A stretch of 64,000 bases of DNA from Ganoderma boninense (lineage: Eukaryota; Basidiomycota; Agaricomycetes; Polyporales; Polyporaceae), in the NCBI GenBank assembly GCA_002900995.3, contig CM035304.1, positions 3,481,612 to 3,545,611 of the forward strand. The letters are read 5' to 3'. The notes under the pieces were generated by a model. It saw only the letters and a list, made by a program, of their open reading frames with translations. It had not been told where the DNA came from and did not search any database. The translations under genes and the position numbers were made by a program. Below are positions 1 through 11,121 of this stretch, piece after piece; the first letter of the stretch is position 1, and each line of letters starts with the position of its first letter.

Positions 1-3000
1 CATTTCACCGACCTGCATCGCCTGCGCCGTGGACCCAACCTGAGTCTTCTGGCCGATGAGTGGGAAAGTCGTCTCCATGAGACGGGTGTCGCAATGGGCA
101 GCAATGTCCTTGAACGAAATGAACGCGCGTGCAAGCGTGCCGTCGGGCTTGAGGTAACGCGCAAGGTTCTCCGGGGGTCGGAAAGCGGGAGCGGCAACCG
201 GCGGAGGGGGAGGAGGCGGGACAGGCGAAGCCGCGCGCTGAAGTGTCTTGCCTTTCTTCGGAGAGCCGAATAGGAAGCTTCGTACGCCGCCACTCTTGGA
301 GTGGGTGTTACTACTGCTACTACCTTTTGAAGCAGGGACTGGTAGAGGCTGTGGCGGTGGTCGTTGGACGGGTGGTTGGCACGCCTTGAACTGAGCGACG
401 ATATGAGGTTCTCTTTTGACTTTGATCGTAAGCGTGAACTCCAATTTGCTGTGCTCAATCCTGTGGCCACCATTCGTTAGCAGGTTTCCACACAATGGGA
501 ATTAAGGCACCCACAGCTCAAACTCCTGATCAATGGGGCAGTCGCGGCCAAGCAAAGAATCCGGTGTGGTCACGAAGTGAATACCGTTGTTCAAGGTGCA
601 GGAGATGGTGGTAGGTTCCGCCGGGACTGGGACATCGAGACCTCTCAGACCGACGACTGCAGAAGCCAAATCAGCCGCTGCTATTGAGCACGCTCCGTGG
701 CACACACCTTTGACGAAGACTTTGCCGTGGGCCTTGCCATTCTTCTGTTGTTCACGGAGCTCCCGAAGCTGCTTGGCATGCTCGTTCTGCGATCTCCCGT
801 TAAGCTGACTGACATGACATTCAGCTGCTCCCGAAAACTCACCATATCAGATGGTCTTCTGATCGTACGCCACGCTTTTCCGGTATCGATCTCGCCATTC
901 GTGCGAGGAGCATCTGCAGACGCGTATATCGTCTCTGTGTGCTCTCTCACTTGATACTTCTACAAAAAAGATCATTTAGCACACGTGTAGATTCAGAGAA
1001 AGACATGTAGAGAGCTTACAGTGCGCTTTGCACCACCTTCTCTCTTCTTCAACTCACGGTTGATTGTCGCCGCGAGCGGAGCATCGTCGTCCCTCATCGG
1101 CGACACATCAAGCATCCCATCATCCACCGAGCTCTTGACCCGCCTGTGCGCCGGACCTTGCGCAGGCGTCGATCGACCTGCAGCGGCGTGCATGGATGCC
1201 GGACGAGGCGGTACATAGACCTCGGGCGCGGGTGATCCTATCTCGCTGTCGTCCTCGAATTCCGCTCGCCTCTGCTCGCGTTTCTTCGCAAGGATAAGCT
1301 TTTCACGCGCACGACGCGCGTCCTTCGCGGGGAGCGGCGGAGGTGGCGGGGAGGGGGATGCAGAGGCCGCCGAGGGGAGGGAAGACGGGACAGCAGACTG
1401 GGGACGAGAATGTGGGGATGGTCGGAAGCTTAGATCAAGCCCCATGTCCATACCTATTCCACCCTCGTCGCGGACGATGTCTGGTAGCGAGAATGCGGCA
1501 GCTTTGACACCCTCGGTCACGGCCTCGACTTTGAAACTCCCGAAAGACCGGTCATGAGGCTCTCCCGCCTCACTTTCCGCGGCCGACAAGACAGACGTCT
1601 CGGTGTCCGCTGTCACAGATGTGTTCACGCTTGCGCCAACACCCGCACCATGCCCTATGTCCTCCATCAACCGGTCCAAGGCACTCACGTCTCCAAGGTG
1701 GACTCCACCGTGTAGGCTCTCGCTCCGACTATGGCGCTTAGCCCGCGCTGCGATCCCGACCCCAAGGCCCGCACTGACACTCATGCCCTCCTCGCCCAGG
1801 CCGAATCCATGCTCGAAATCGAGCTCCAGCCCAGCGAAGGCACGCTTCGCGTCCATCTTGGGGTCTGGCACGCTGGGGCCGCTCTCCACAGTGTCGATAG
1901 TGTGCGCTCGTTGGATGACGGAGGGTGAAAGACGAGGTGGGTCGATAGGTTGAGGCTCGGGGTCGATGGACATGACCCCATCATGAGTGGGATTCTGTCC
2001 ATGCATCAGAGCATGCAAGTGCTGCTCTGGTTCTTCGTCAGGCTCCGTTACCCGTGAGACGTCAGGGTCGGGGTCGACACCCTCGTTCTCAGAAGGGGCG
2101 TGCATTGACGCATCCTCGCCATCTTCAGCAGACACGGGTTGGGGAGCTGGACTACCACTGGCTGAACGGCTTGCTGTGAGGCCTTCCTCGCTTCGGCGGC
2201 GCGAAATGCGCTCCTTGATTGCTTCGCGAGTGATCAACGGGCTTGCGCGGCGATGATTGTTGGCGAGACTGCTTAAGCTTGATGTACTGGCAGGCTTAAA
2301 CAGCTGACGCTGGAAGGGCGAACCGGATCCAGAACGTGGAGAGTTGAATCGCGGAGGAGTCAAGGTTGGGGTCAAGCGGGCTTCAAGAGAGCGATTAAGG
2401 GCGCGCTCGAAGGATTGGTCGAAAGACCTATCAAGAGGGGTTCCAGATCGAGAACGAGAGACACCGCGGGGAGAAGAACCAGCGACGGGAGCGAAGGAAT
2501 CGTGAGTGAGGACCTCGCTGTCGAAGGGAGTATCTGCGAGAAGAGAGGCGCTGTCTAGGTTGGTGAGAGAAACCTCGGAATGGCCGATCGAAAGGTTCGA
2601 TGGATCCTCGAGGGAGTCGTTGGAGCGGTTGGAGCGGAAGGAGTCCTCCAAGCCTGAGAGAGGAACTTCGTCCTTGATTTGTGAGTGTGAGTCTTGGTGT
2701 TCTGGCTCTGGAATCTGTGGTCAACATCGGACCAAATAACGTGTGAAGAGGATAGGATAGACGAATGACGGAAGGGATTGCGGGCAGTGCAGGAGAGATA
2801 AGGAGAAGACTTACGGAATGATTGAGTGGACGAACCTTCGCGGAGGAAAGCAGGAGAGGCTTGGCGCGGTGGACGAGGTGGTTTGGCAGGAGATGGGGAA
2901 GGGGGAAGGAGTTGAACATCCTCTTCATCCTCTGGTCGGGGAGGGGTGTGTGGGCGGGCGGCTTCGAGCATAGAGTCGACCATGCCAGTAATGCTGTCAT

Positions 3001-3818
3001 CGACAAGCTGGGAGTTGGAGTCGAAGCTGTCCTCCATGAGCTGGTCCTGATCCTGGAGATGGCCTGGGTCGTGAGGTTGGTGGTGTTCGCGTTCGCTGTG
3101 CCCGGCGGCATCGTAGCTGTAGCCGTGGCTGTAAACGCCGTCGTCGAAATACTCTTCCATTTCTTCCTCCTCTGCAGAGAATTCGAGGACGTCGCAGCGT
3201 TCGTCGAAGGTGACTGTTTTGCGGCGTTGGTGTCGCTGTTCTCCAACGCTGCGGGGGCCGACCATCTTGCGTGAGCTGGCTAGAACACCACGGACGGGGG
3301 AAGGGACAGGGATGGCTGAGGGAGGGGGGTGTCTGTATTTAAGCTTGGGAGGAACCGCGGGGGGAGGGGGGGTCGGAAGAAGAGTCGTCTGGGCGGCGGA
3401 AGGGGCTTTTGGTGACAGGCTCCTTCTGGAGGAGGCCCTGGAAGCCCTTGGACTGTCTGCGCTTGAAACCGAGGGGTTTCTCGTTCTCTGCCTGTGCGTG
3501 CATGGAGTCCGGGCGGGGGCGTTTCTCGCCGCTGACCTTGCGAGGGGAGGGGTTGCGAGGAGGGTTGTGGGGGTGAGGGATGAGGGTGCGGAAGGGGGAC
3601 TTTGTGACGAGGTTGTTGTCGCGGACATGCTTGAAGGAGGTGGAGGAGCGACGGGCGACTTGGACCTGGGTGAGGCTGGAGGACTGGCGGGGAGAGAGGC
3701 CTTGGCGGGGGCTGGAGGACGAGTGCTTGTTGATCCGGAGGGGAGTGGTTGGGCGCGGGATGTCGGGCTCGGGCGAGTTGGACTGCAGCCGCTCCCGGAG
3801 GGGATGCACGGAGCTCAT
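1..3818 (-). CDS. Anillin-like cytokinesis/bud-site protein (Bud4/Mid2 type), 3' end beyond window
   Basis: Cortical scaffold of the fungal anillin family, which links septins and the contractile ring at division sites. Seen: the start chosen is the ATG at 3818, in frame with an upstream ATG at 3869 that would add a proline-rich leader. The N-terminal half is Ser/Pro-rich and disordered, with two copies of VTKSPFR; an acidic middle follows. The conserved part lies at 1-850, where exons join across GT..AG introns 787-842, 657-707 and 461-514 into the anillin-type C2-like core (KAHGKVFVK, CTLNNGIHFVTTP, EHSKLEFTLTIKVKRE). Further introns lie about 2685-2814 and 950-1019. The reading frame changes at 3316-3355; either a 40-nt GT..AG intron or a C-tract indel explains it. 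The terminal PH domain expected for the family would be left of base 1. Family assignment is confident; Bud4 rather than Mid-type naming is inference. Confidence 0.8.
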
Positions 3819-4101
3819 CGCGCGCGGGACCAGGGGCGACGGCAACGGCAGCGGCGGCGGCGGCGGCAACGGCGAGGGCGGGACTGGCGGTCTGAGGTCG
3901 GGATAGCGGACGCGGACGAAGAGAGACGGACGAGCGTGCGAATGTTTTCAAGACCTGGCCGTGGTTGCTTTGTTCAACAACGCGGCAGTCATGTGACCGC
4001 GTCTCCCTGCAAACACGCGTCGCGCCCCTCTCCGCCAAAGCCGTCACACGCTTGCCCCGCTCTCCCGGCCCACCTCTTGCTCCTTCCTTTGTTATGCGAC
4101 A
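3819..4101. promoter_or_regulatory. Divergent intergenic region between the anillin-like gene and the unknown gene at 4102
   Basis: The 283 bp between two outward-facing start codons must carry both promoters. It includes GC-rich triplet runs of GGC/GGCAAC type near 3840-3890. No clear TATA box is seen. Assignment as a shared promoter rests only on gene orientation. Confidence 0.4.
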
Positions 4102-5138
4102 ATGGCCGCCCTCACCGCCACGGAAAACACCGCCGACCTGCTCGCCCTCTCCCGCCGCCTCTCTCGCCCCGCTCTCGACATGTCCGACCACGCCGCCCAC
4201 CTCGACATCTACAGTATGCTCCCCCTCCAATCCTCCTTTTCCACATCCGCTCATCCTTCTTGTTTCAGACTCAGCTGTCCACATCGCACGCCGCCATCCC
4301 AACCCATCCACCGCCCCGCCCCTTCCCCTCCTCCTCTACGCCATCCGCAACATCCTTGAGCCCTCTTTTCTCCTGGTTCAGATCCCTGAACTGCTCAACC
4401 TCATTGTCTACCTCGAGATATTTCGCGCCAACGCCGTAGACAAAGTTCTCCACATTCTTCGTCGCGATCAAGCTTTCCGCCGCAACAACAACGTTCCCAT
4501 CCGCCTTCTCTCCGACCAAGACCGCTCTGTACTTCGGTCCTTTACTTCGCCTTCTCAGCTCACTGCAACCCGAGTCATTTATCGCAAGATCATACACGGC
4601 TGCTGTCTCCTCGTACGCTCCCCACCTTTCTTCCTCCATCTATTCTACTCATTTCATCTTTTCAGCACATCCACCATCTCTGGGCTAACTACGACCCTCA
4701 CGACCCAGATGCTCCTTCTCCTCTCCATTATCTCGTAGACTACTTTCCTGCCTTCGCGCAATACGACCCGGCCGCTCGCGACAGCTGCGAAACTGCTATT
4801 GCTACCTGCTCCTGGCACTACAATCTCTCACAAAACGAGCTCCAAGACAACGAAGAAGTTGGCCAGGAAGCTGTTCAATTCCTCGTTGCCGCATCCCTGT
4901 ACCTCAATGACCCGGACGAATATTGCCTCCAAAACGGGTAAAGCTTTCAAGCTCCTGCTCCCTGTGTCCTGCATCGTTAACTCGCGTATTCTTTAGATTC
5001 CGAGTCGGCGAGTCATTCGACACCATTTTTCCTCCTCCTTCTCAGGACGAAACTGTGGCCGCCATCACCAAATATATGCGCGCTGTCACTCAAGTTGCAG
5101 GTGCCATCGAAGCCATCTTCGATGATCCCCAAGACTGA
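4102..5138 (+). CDS. Hypothetical protein, about 300 residues, four exons
   Basis: I do not recognise the family. The model starts at ATG 4102 and joins across three introns: about 4215-4268 (GTATGC..TTTCAG), about 4613-4669 (GTACGC..TTTCAG) and 4939-4997 (GTAAAG..TTTAG). The downstream exons are convincingly protein-like, with WANYDPHDPD, a helix rich in Gln/Glu (NELQDNEEVGQEAV) and a C-terminal stretch ending in IEAIFDDPQD. The second exon is less certain because the opposite strand is also open there (4271-4639). No signal peptide, membrane segment or catalytic motif is visible. The gene is divergent from the anillin-like gene across 283 bp. Exon structure is inference. Confidence 0.5.
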
Positions 5139-5981
5139 GTACTGAGTGCCAGACCCGGCAACGACAATGCCCCCCACCAAACGAAATTCGATGGGACACA
5201 CACATTACCAATGTGCGGTACAGATCCATCGCTCCGCTTATAGTAGTGCATCTCACGACCCCTCTGGCCATTATATGGAGCCAGTGCCGCTTCGCTCAAA
5301 AGCATTCCATGAGGCTGGTTCTACGCATAGCCACCGCTGCCAGATATCGCACAGCCGTAACTGAACTGACGCCTTGCCCATCGGAATACTATTAAACCTC
5401 CAATTTGATGCATATTAGGGTCCTAGGCCTCCTTTCTTCACAAGTTGCCCACGGCGGCGACAATACTGTAGATTTTTTGAACACAACGTCAGCATTACAG
5501 CACAGCTTGTGGAGCCGTTGGCACACTGCCCAGGTTTGCGTTCTCTTCAGGAATTACATAGTAGGAGATGGTGAATGAAGATCTTAGTTTTACGATGTCT
5601 TATGCTTCTAGCTTTTAGGACGTGCAGCGAGCCATAGTTGTGACGTGATAACGGTGAGTAGAATTATGAATAACCTTCACTCATGGATTTATTGAGCATG
5701 GATGGCCTAACCTACGTTATCTCGCGACTGCCCGTGGCGGGCCCCATTGGTAGTGATCCTCAACGCAGCCCCAGCGCCCCGCGAGTCGGCGGCAGGAATC
5801 TGGTCCTCCGAAACCTCGTAACCGGGCACCGGTCGCCAAATCGACCTCTTGCTCGGCTGCCCTCGCGGATTGCATTGCACTGCAGAGGCCTCTGAGAGAG
5901 CTTCGAATTGGCGAATGGGGAGGCTGGTGATGACTTCAGGAACTTCTGCCACATGGAGAAAGATCTGCTCTGCGTACGCGC
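5139..5981. other. Intergenic region, nothing recognised
   Basis: No ORF with family resemblance was found on either strand between the unknown gene and the tRNA. Short ORFs here have no introns or motifs that would support them. Confidence 0.5.
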
Positions 5982-6102
5982 GGCACTATAGTGTAGTGGT
6001 TTATCACTTGGGATTTTGACCGTAGGAACCGACCGACGCGTTCCCCCGTTGGGAGGACCTACCTAACTTCCCATAACCCAGGTTCGAACCCTGGTAGTGC
6101 CT
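5982..6102 (+). tRNA. tRNA-Gln (anticodon TTG) with a 48-nt intron
   Basis: A full cloverleaf can be drawn. The acceptor stem GGCACTA (5982-5988) pairs with TAGTGCC (6095-6101), followed by discriminator T. The D arm is GTG/CAC. The anticodon stem TGGGA (6009-6013) pairs with TCCCA (6069-6073). The T arm CCAGG-TTCGAAC-CCTGG has a standard B box. Loop bases 6014-6019 put TTG at positions 34-36, giving glutamine (CAA codons). The intron, about 6020-6067, begins one base after the anticodon, the normal site for eukaryotic nuclear tRNA introns. A T-rich run after 6107 (CTCTCCCTTTTTCC) can serve as a Pol III terminator. Confidence 0.93.
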
Positions 6103-6238
6103 CTCCCTTTTTCCCCTTCTCTCTTCCTCCACGTCGAATCGCTCACTTTACTAAGTTTTGAGATACATCGAACGAGCGACATAGACCACCATTATCTTAC
6201 ACAGTTGAAGGCAATTTACCTGCGAAAGTCAACCCTTT

Positions 6239-7535
6239 TCACCCTTTGACAATGCCGCCTTGTGTCATGTTCCACCCCAGCTGCTCATACGTCCACCCGT
6301 GAATCTTCGCGTCAAGGCTGACAAGGTGGAATTTCAGGAGCGAACGGTGCATCCCGGGCTTATAGTGAATACCATCCATGGCCGCCATGTCGTCCCCCGT
6401 GAGCTTCGTCAACTGTGGCGTTTCCACTAGTGTAAGCAAGAGTAGTACTGCGACTTGAATTCCGCTGGGCCTCAGACAACGTACAGTTATGTTCTGCCTC
6501 ATCCGTTCTGGATTTTCGCTCTTCGGGATGACAACTGTACCGCGCTGGATTCCCCAACTCAGCGCAACCTGAGCTGGAGTCGTGTCGTGGACTTGCGCGA
6601 TCCTGACCACGTCCGGATCCTCTAGGAAGATAGGTTTCCCGTCATACTCCTTCGGGCGGCCTGCAGCGTGACACTCAGTCTCTTTCTGATCACCAATTTA
6701 TCTGAGGTCGCGCACCGAGAGGCGAGTACGCGGTGAAGTACGATTCGCTTCTCGTCACAATACTTCTTCAGCTCGAAGGACGGCAAGCACGGATGCATCT
6801 CCACCTGATTTGTCGCCGGGACGACCGTCGTCTCCTTCAGCAGGACTTCGAGTAGTGCCACCGAGAAGTTCGACACTCCGATGGAGCGGACTTTGCCCGT
6901 CCCCAGGAGCTTCTCCATGTCTCGCCAGGTCTCGACGTATGTCGGGCTTTCGCCGAACGGGATCATCTTGTTGTCCTCCGTGTAGGCCTGGGGCCAGTGC
7001 ATGAGGTACATATCGACATATTCGACACCAAGCTTGTCGAGGGACTCTTGCAGGGACTCGGAGACTTTGTGGTGGTGATGGTTCGGAAGCTTGGTCGTCA
7101 GGAAGATCTCTTCGCGAGGGACACCGGCTTCGCGGATCGCCTTCCCGACTTGCTCCTCGTTCGCATACCCGTACGCCTGCAACAAAGTGACCTGGTTGAG
7201 AGATTGAACAGCAATTGCAACGCTTACTGTGTCGATATGCCTATACCCCAGCTGTACCCTTGCGCGTAAGACCGCCAAGCATTACGCGCGTAAAGACCAA
7301 GCTAGACGTACTTTTAAAGCAGTCAGGCACATTTGTTTGGCCACTTCTCCGCCGCCGCCTGGGCCCAACCAAACGCTGTGCGTAGTGATTAGCCACAGTG
7401 AATGAAAGCAGTGTCGGTGGATCAGACTGTTATATCACTGCGCGTCGCACTTCGTGAAGTTGGCACTCACCCCATTCCTACCGACGGCATGTAATAGCCC
7501 GAATTAAGGGTAAAACTAGGAATATAAGCCGCCAT
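6239..7535 (-). pseudogene. Aldo/keto reductase (glycerol dehydrogenase-like), reading frame broken by one base
   Basis: Cytosolic NADPH-dependent AKR; the C-terminal GWTYEQLGW resembles fungal NADP-glycerol dehydrogenases, so glycerol or aldehyde reduction is a reasonable guess. The start is ATG 7535. Introns follow codon 21 (GTGAGT at 7470), after ALK (acceptor TACAG before LGYRHIDT), and after HIDT. The catalytic tetrad is visible: Asp and Tyr in DTAYGY, Lys in LTTKL, His in LMHWP. Further family signatures are GKVRSIGVSNFS and the NADP-binding IPKSENPERMRQN. The joined length is about 320 residues, normal for the family. The frame breaks near 6732-6735, where the expected AYSPLG motif continues one base out of frame, as if one C were inserted. 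A 54-nt GTGCGC..GCAG intron after PLG then restores the rest. Either the gene is disabled or the base is an assembly error. Confidence 0.75.
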
Positions 7536-7988
7536 GGGTGTGCTAGTTCTTGAAAGAGGCTTCGAGGACATCAATAGGGTGATGCGCCAGCCTGGCACTG
7601 ATCTTATATCAACTCCGCGCCATAGCGTCGGAATTGTCGGCAGCACTGAGATGCTCGAAATAGCACTTCCCGGTCCGCGAACGAACAGATGACGTCGAGC
7701 GGGCCGCTATCCACGTACCCATGGCCCACCCTCAGGCTGGGGCGTTGGAATAGTCACAATGCATACTTAGCATCAGTCCCACAGAATACAAGACCCCCGG
7801 CAGGGAAGTGCTGAGATTGTGGTTAGATGTACAACCTTCAGACGAGGTACCATTGAAGTCAAAGTCCAAACAAAGATCCGACGATCATAACTACTCAGGT
7901 ACCGGTACTCCACGTTAGCCTTCTCCGTCGAGGCAATTCCAGCCCTCTAGGTCGACTGGTCATCGCCGTGCTAGTACTGAGCGTGCTT
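7536..7988. other. Intergenic region, nothing recognised
   Basis: This stretch separates the 5' end of the reductase from the 3' end of the HET gene. It should hold the reductase promoter and the HET 3' UTR. No further ORF, repeat or RNA gene is supported. Confidence 0.4.
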
Positions 7989-9897
7989 TTAGCGCCTCAC
8001 CGCATTTCCTCCTTGCGGCATGTAGTGCCCCGAAAATCGAATGTCCAACTCATAAACCTCCGCGGCCTTCTGGCTTCCGTCTGCGCGCACACGCGGATAG
8101 CTGAATGTCAGCCGAACCTGCCTTCCCTTCGAGCCAAATGTGCATCGTGCGTCCTTCCACGACTGCACGAGCATCGACTCGTCAGGGTGAACGTCCCGCT
8201 CTTGTGACAGGTCCATCTGCTCGGACGGCCCAGCTTTGGAGACGAATTCATCGAGAAGAGTGTTGACCTCCACGTCGAATCGGACAGTCGCCCAGAGCTG
8301 GGCCACCTGGGCGGAGCTGGAGATATCGAGTGGGCATACACCAATGTGGATTGTGAACGACTCGTGGCCCAGGAAGGAGACAGTCCTGTAGTCGCCAGGG
8401 ACGTCTAGCCGAAAGCCCTCGCTGGGGATGTTTGGCAAGACATAACCCATCTCGCGCATTCTCTCCACAGAACGCTCTGATAGAACGATAGAGCACGGAG
8501 GCTCGAAGAAGATCATGGATGATCTAGGAGAGGATATGGACGAGACCATGCTGTTTCTGGTGATTTCCCGGCCGGCGGCAGGGATATGGGAGTGAACGTG
8601 AACTTCCTTCAGCACAGGCTGCTCTGCGATGCGCAAGGATTTGCCTGAAGGCCGGCGAGCCTTGAAGATGGGAGCAAGATTGCCGCTGGGGGAAGCGGGA
8701 AGGCGAGTTCCGCGATAATACTGGTTACACCGCCCGCCCTGGGCGATGTAGCCGCCGACGTAGTACTTGCTGCGCGATTTCGACTGTCCGTGAGATCGAA
8801 GATAAAGAGCGATGATCTGGCCCTGCCCGTCCTCGCACGCCAACAATGCGAGGGCGGCCTCTACAGGAGGGCTTTGAGCGATATTGATGAGGGGAATGTG
8901 GAGCGCACGCCAACACTCGATTTGGTGTATTCTGGGAACGTCTCTGGGGATGCGGACCCGCTCAGCGAAGCGTGTCTGAGGAATGGGTCTGATATCGGAG
9001 CATCGAGCAAAGTCGGCGGGAGAAGAGGCAAAGAGGGTCTCGACTTGGGATTGGGGCTCGTAATCGTGCTCCCGGGCATTTGTAACGAATTGACCGGAGT
9101 GATAGTCGTCGAGGATGGCGCCCCAAGCGAAAATGCTCTGGTCGGACGATTTCTTGATGATCTCCTCCTGTAACCTGACGAATGAGTGGGTGCCCTCGCC
9201 GTAGATCGTCGACATGTAGACGCCAAAGATGCCCATGAGACAATACGCTTGATCCTCGATGCGCGTGGTCTCTCTTCCTGCTGCCCAGGACATTCGGCAC
9301 GCGATGCTGACATCCTCGAGTTTGCGCCTATGTGTCAAGACGCGTTGGTCGATGCCGGTGACTTGTTGGATGAGATCGGCGAGGATACGTTTGGCACCGA
9401 TCGGTTCCCAGTCTTTGGAAAGGAAGATGACGGCTGGAGGGGCGATGAGTTCCTGCAAAGTCCAGCCACGTTTGAACCACTTGCTTCGCCTGAAGGACGA
9501 GGCGGGATTGCGGGGGTCCTCGTCGTTGAGGTTAGGAACGTCGTGGAGGAGGGCGTAGCACATGGCAGCACGCTGGTACCATGCATACATGGAGTTGATG
9601 GCTTCTGAGAGCTCTGAGCTGTTTGACTTGTCGATGCAGCAGGTGTCTACCCAGAGCCAGCGGAAGCCGTCGTGGCGGGCCTTGGCGCAAGCACTGCGGA
9701 TCTTTGGGGAGGGGGACCGGAATATACGATCGCGGGCTCTGTAAATGGCGGCACGGGTACCGGGAAGGGTGGAGACGAGGAGTATCCTGAAAGAGCTGCT
9801 CGTCGGGAGCCCAGACATGAGAGAGGATGGCGTAAGAGATATCAGTAGGATTGGTGAACCAGCGGAGCTGGATCTTCTCCGTGTCGAGAAGCCACAT
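7989..9897 (-). CDS. HET-domain protein (heterokaryon-incompatibility-type)
   Basis: Fungal HET-domain proteins trigger or control cell death after non-self fusion; many are paralogues of unknown partner. The protein starts MWLLDTEKIQLRWF and has the HET signature in order: AILSHVW near residue 25, WLWVDTCCIDK with SELSEAINSMYAWYQ, then KWFKRGWTLQELIAP and IEDQAYCLMGIFGV. The C-terminal 350 residues are less conserved and show no NACHT, WD or TPR repeats. Length is about 630 residues. The frame of the first exon does not run directly into the main 609-codon frame. At about 9736-9757 a sequence with GT..TTTACAG ends spans only 22 nt and would restore the frame; a one-base indel is the alternative. 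The next gene to the right begins beyond 11.1 kb. Confidence 0.85.
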
Positions 9898-10301
9898 TAT
9901 TGATCTAGGACGGATAATAAGCTAAGAGGGCTGTAAATGGATGGAAGTACGTACAACGGGGCTGGATGGATCGGCGGAAGGGTCAGGAGGGAGAGGGAGG
10001 GAGAGACTGGAGGGAGTTGGGGGCGGAGAGGGGGAAGGACGGAAAACGTGGGAGGCTGGGGGTGGATGGGAGGGATGCATCTTATAGCGTGGATTGGGGG
10101 GGCGGGGCTGAAGGCGATGAGATTTGGGAGTTGGAAGGTTCTACGGTCAAGAGGTGAGCATAAGGAGGGAATGGAATGAGCGCAGGAGACTCGCCTTTCG
10201 GCACCGCATCGAGCGGTAAGATGACGGAATAGGATTGAATCTATTCCCAGGAGGACGGGCACGAGGCGATAGTCAAGAGCAGCGTCTGGAGGCTGTCAAG
10301 A
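9898..10301. other. Intergenic region 5' of the HET gene
   Basis: Purine-rich on the plus strand (GGAGGGAGAGG-type runs at 9980-10060), so the HET mRNA side is pyrimidine-rich, as is common in fungal promoters. No gene is supported. Confidence 0.4.
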
Positions 10302-11015
10302 AACACGACGGGTTTTGTTCCGGCTTCGGTCGGGGCTGTCGTTCCTAGAGGAAGGCCATCATCCAGAGGCCGATGAAGGCGGCGGCGGCGGCGGTGCGGC
10401 CGTTTCATTCAAGGCAATGAAAGCGACTTATAGAGCATGGAGGGATGTAAGCTATATCACGGTCAAGGCTCTGGTATACTCGGCCCCGCATCGTGGTGAC
10501 TTTATGTGGACAATGGTAACGGGGTCGTGGATGTTCAAGTTCAAGGTCAACGCTGCACGGGCGCTTGCCAGAGTGGCTGCATGGCCTCAGCGCTCAGCCT
10601 TCAGCTTCAGGTACGCGGCCTGCCATATTCGCGGGAATAAGCACTCGTTGTCCCGCGCCCTCTCCTCACCCCAGCCCAACCCGCAGTCTTCGCCCTCGTA
10701 GTCGACGCCTGGGTCGTGAGTCCTCCCGTCCCGTCGTTCCCATTCACACAACCTCATTGTCTTCCCCCCCAGATTTATCTATGTGGTCCTTTACCGAGCC
10801 TACCTTCCTTAGGTGTTCGGCGGCGAGTATCCTTACCTTTCCGGACAGCTCATAGAACGAGCTTGAATAAAGGTTGGCTTCCCCATCCATCATGATTTGT
10901 CTTTGATGGTCAGCCTCATTCCGCTTTCCTCCGCCATCCTCCAGCCTGCTTGTCTTACCGGACGCTCGCATCCTCAGTCTCAGTCCTGAACCTATCTCCA
11001 GCTCCATCAAATTTC
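10302..11015 (+). pseudogene. Truncated, decayed copy of the 5' part of the asteroid/XPG-like gene
   Basis: Parallel to 13,207-13,797 of the full gene. Shared landmarks in order: CACGACGGGTTTTGTTC (10304-10320 and 13209-13225), the exon 1 stretch AATAAGCAC..TTGTCCCGC, the GTGAGTCCTCCCGTCCCGTC donor region, the C-run acceptor before exon 2, GTCGGCGGCGAGTA-type exon 2 sequence, and intron 2 up to TCTCCAGCTCCATC. The copy lacks the start codon, has stops inside exon 1 and exon 2, and ends within intron 2, so it cannot encode the nuclease. It lies 5' of the phosphotransferase gene, which is thereby flanked by the partial and the full copy. Confidence 0.8.
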
Positions 11016-11121
11016 CGGCGCCTCGGAGACCTTGTCAATAGACAGCAATAGACAGCCATACTTAAGGAAGGCGGCGCACTTGTTTTCAGCGCCCAAACGA
11101 CAAATCAAGTGAAAGCGCTGT

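Noticed and set aside
4271..4639. Minus-strand ORF of 122 codons opposite the unknown gene
   Set aside because: It looks protein-like but has no start context or continuation, whereas the plus-strand model joins good exons on both sides. Kept only as a doubt about exon 2.
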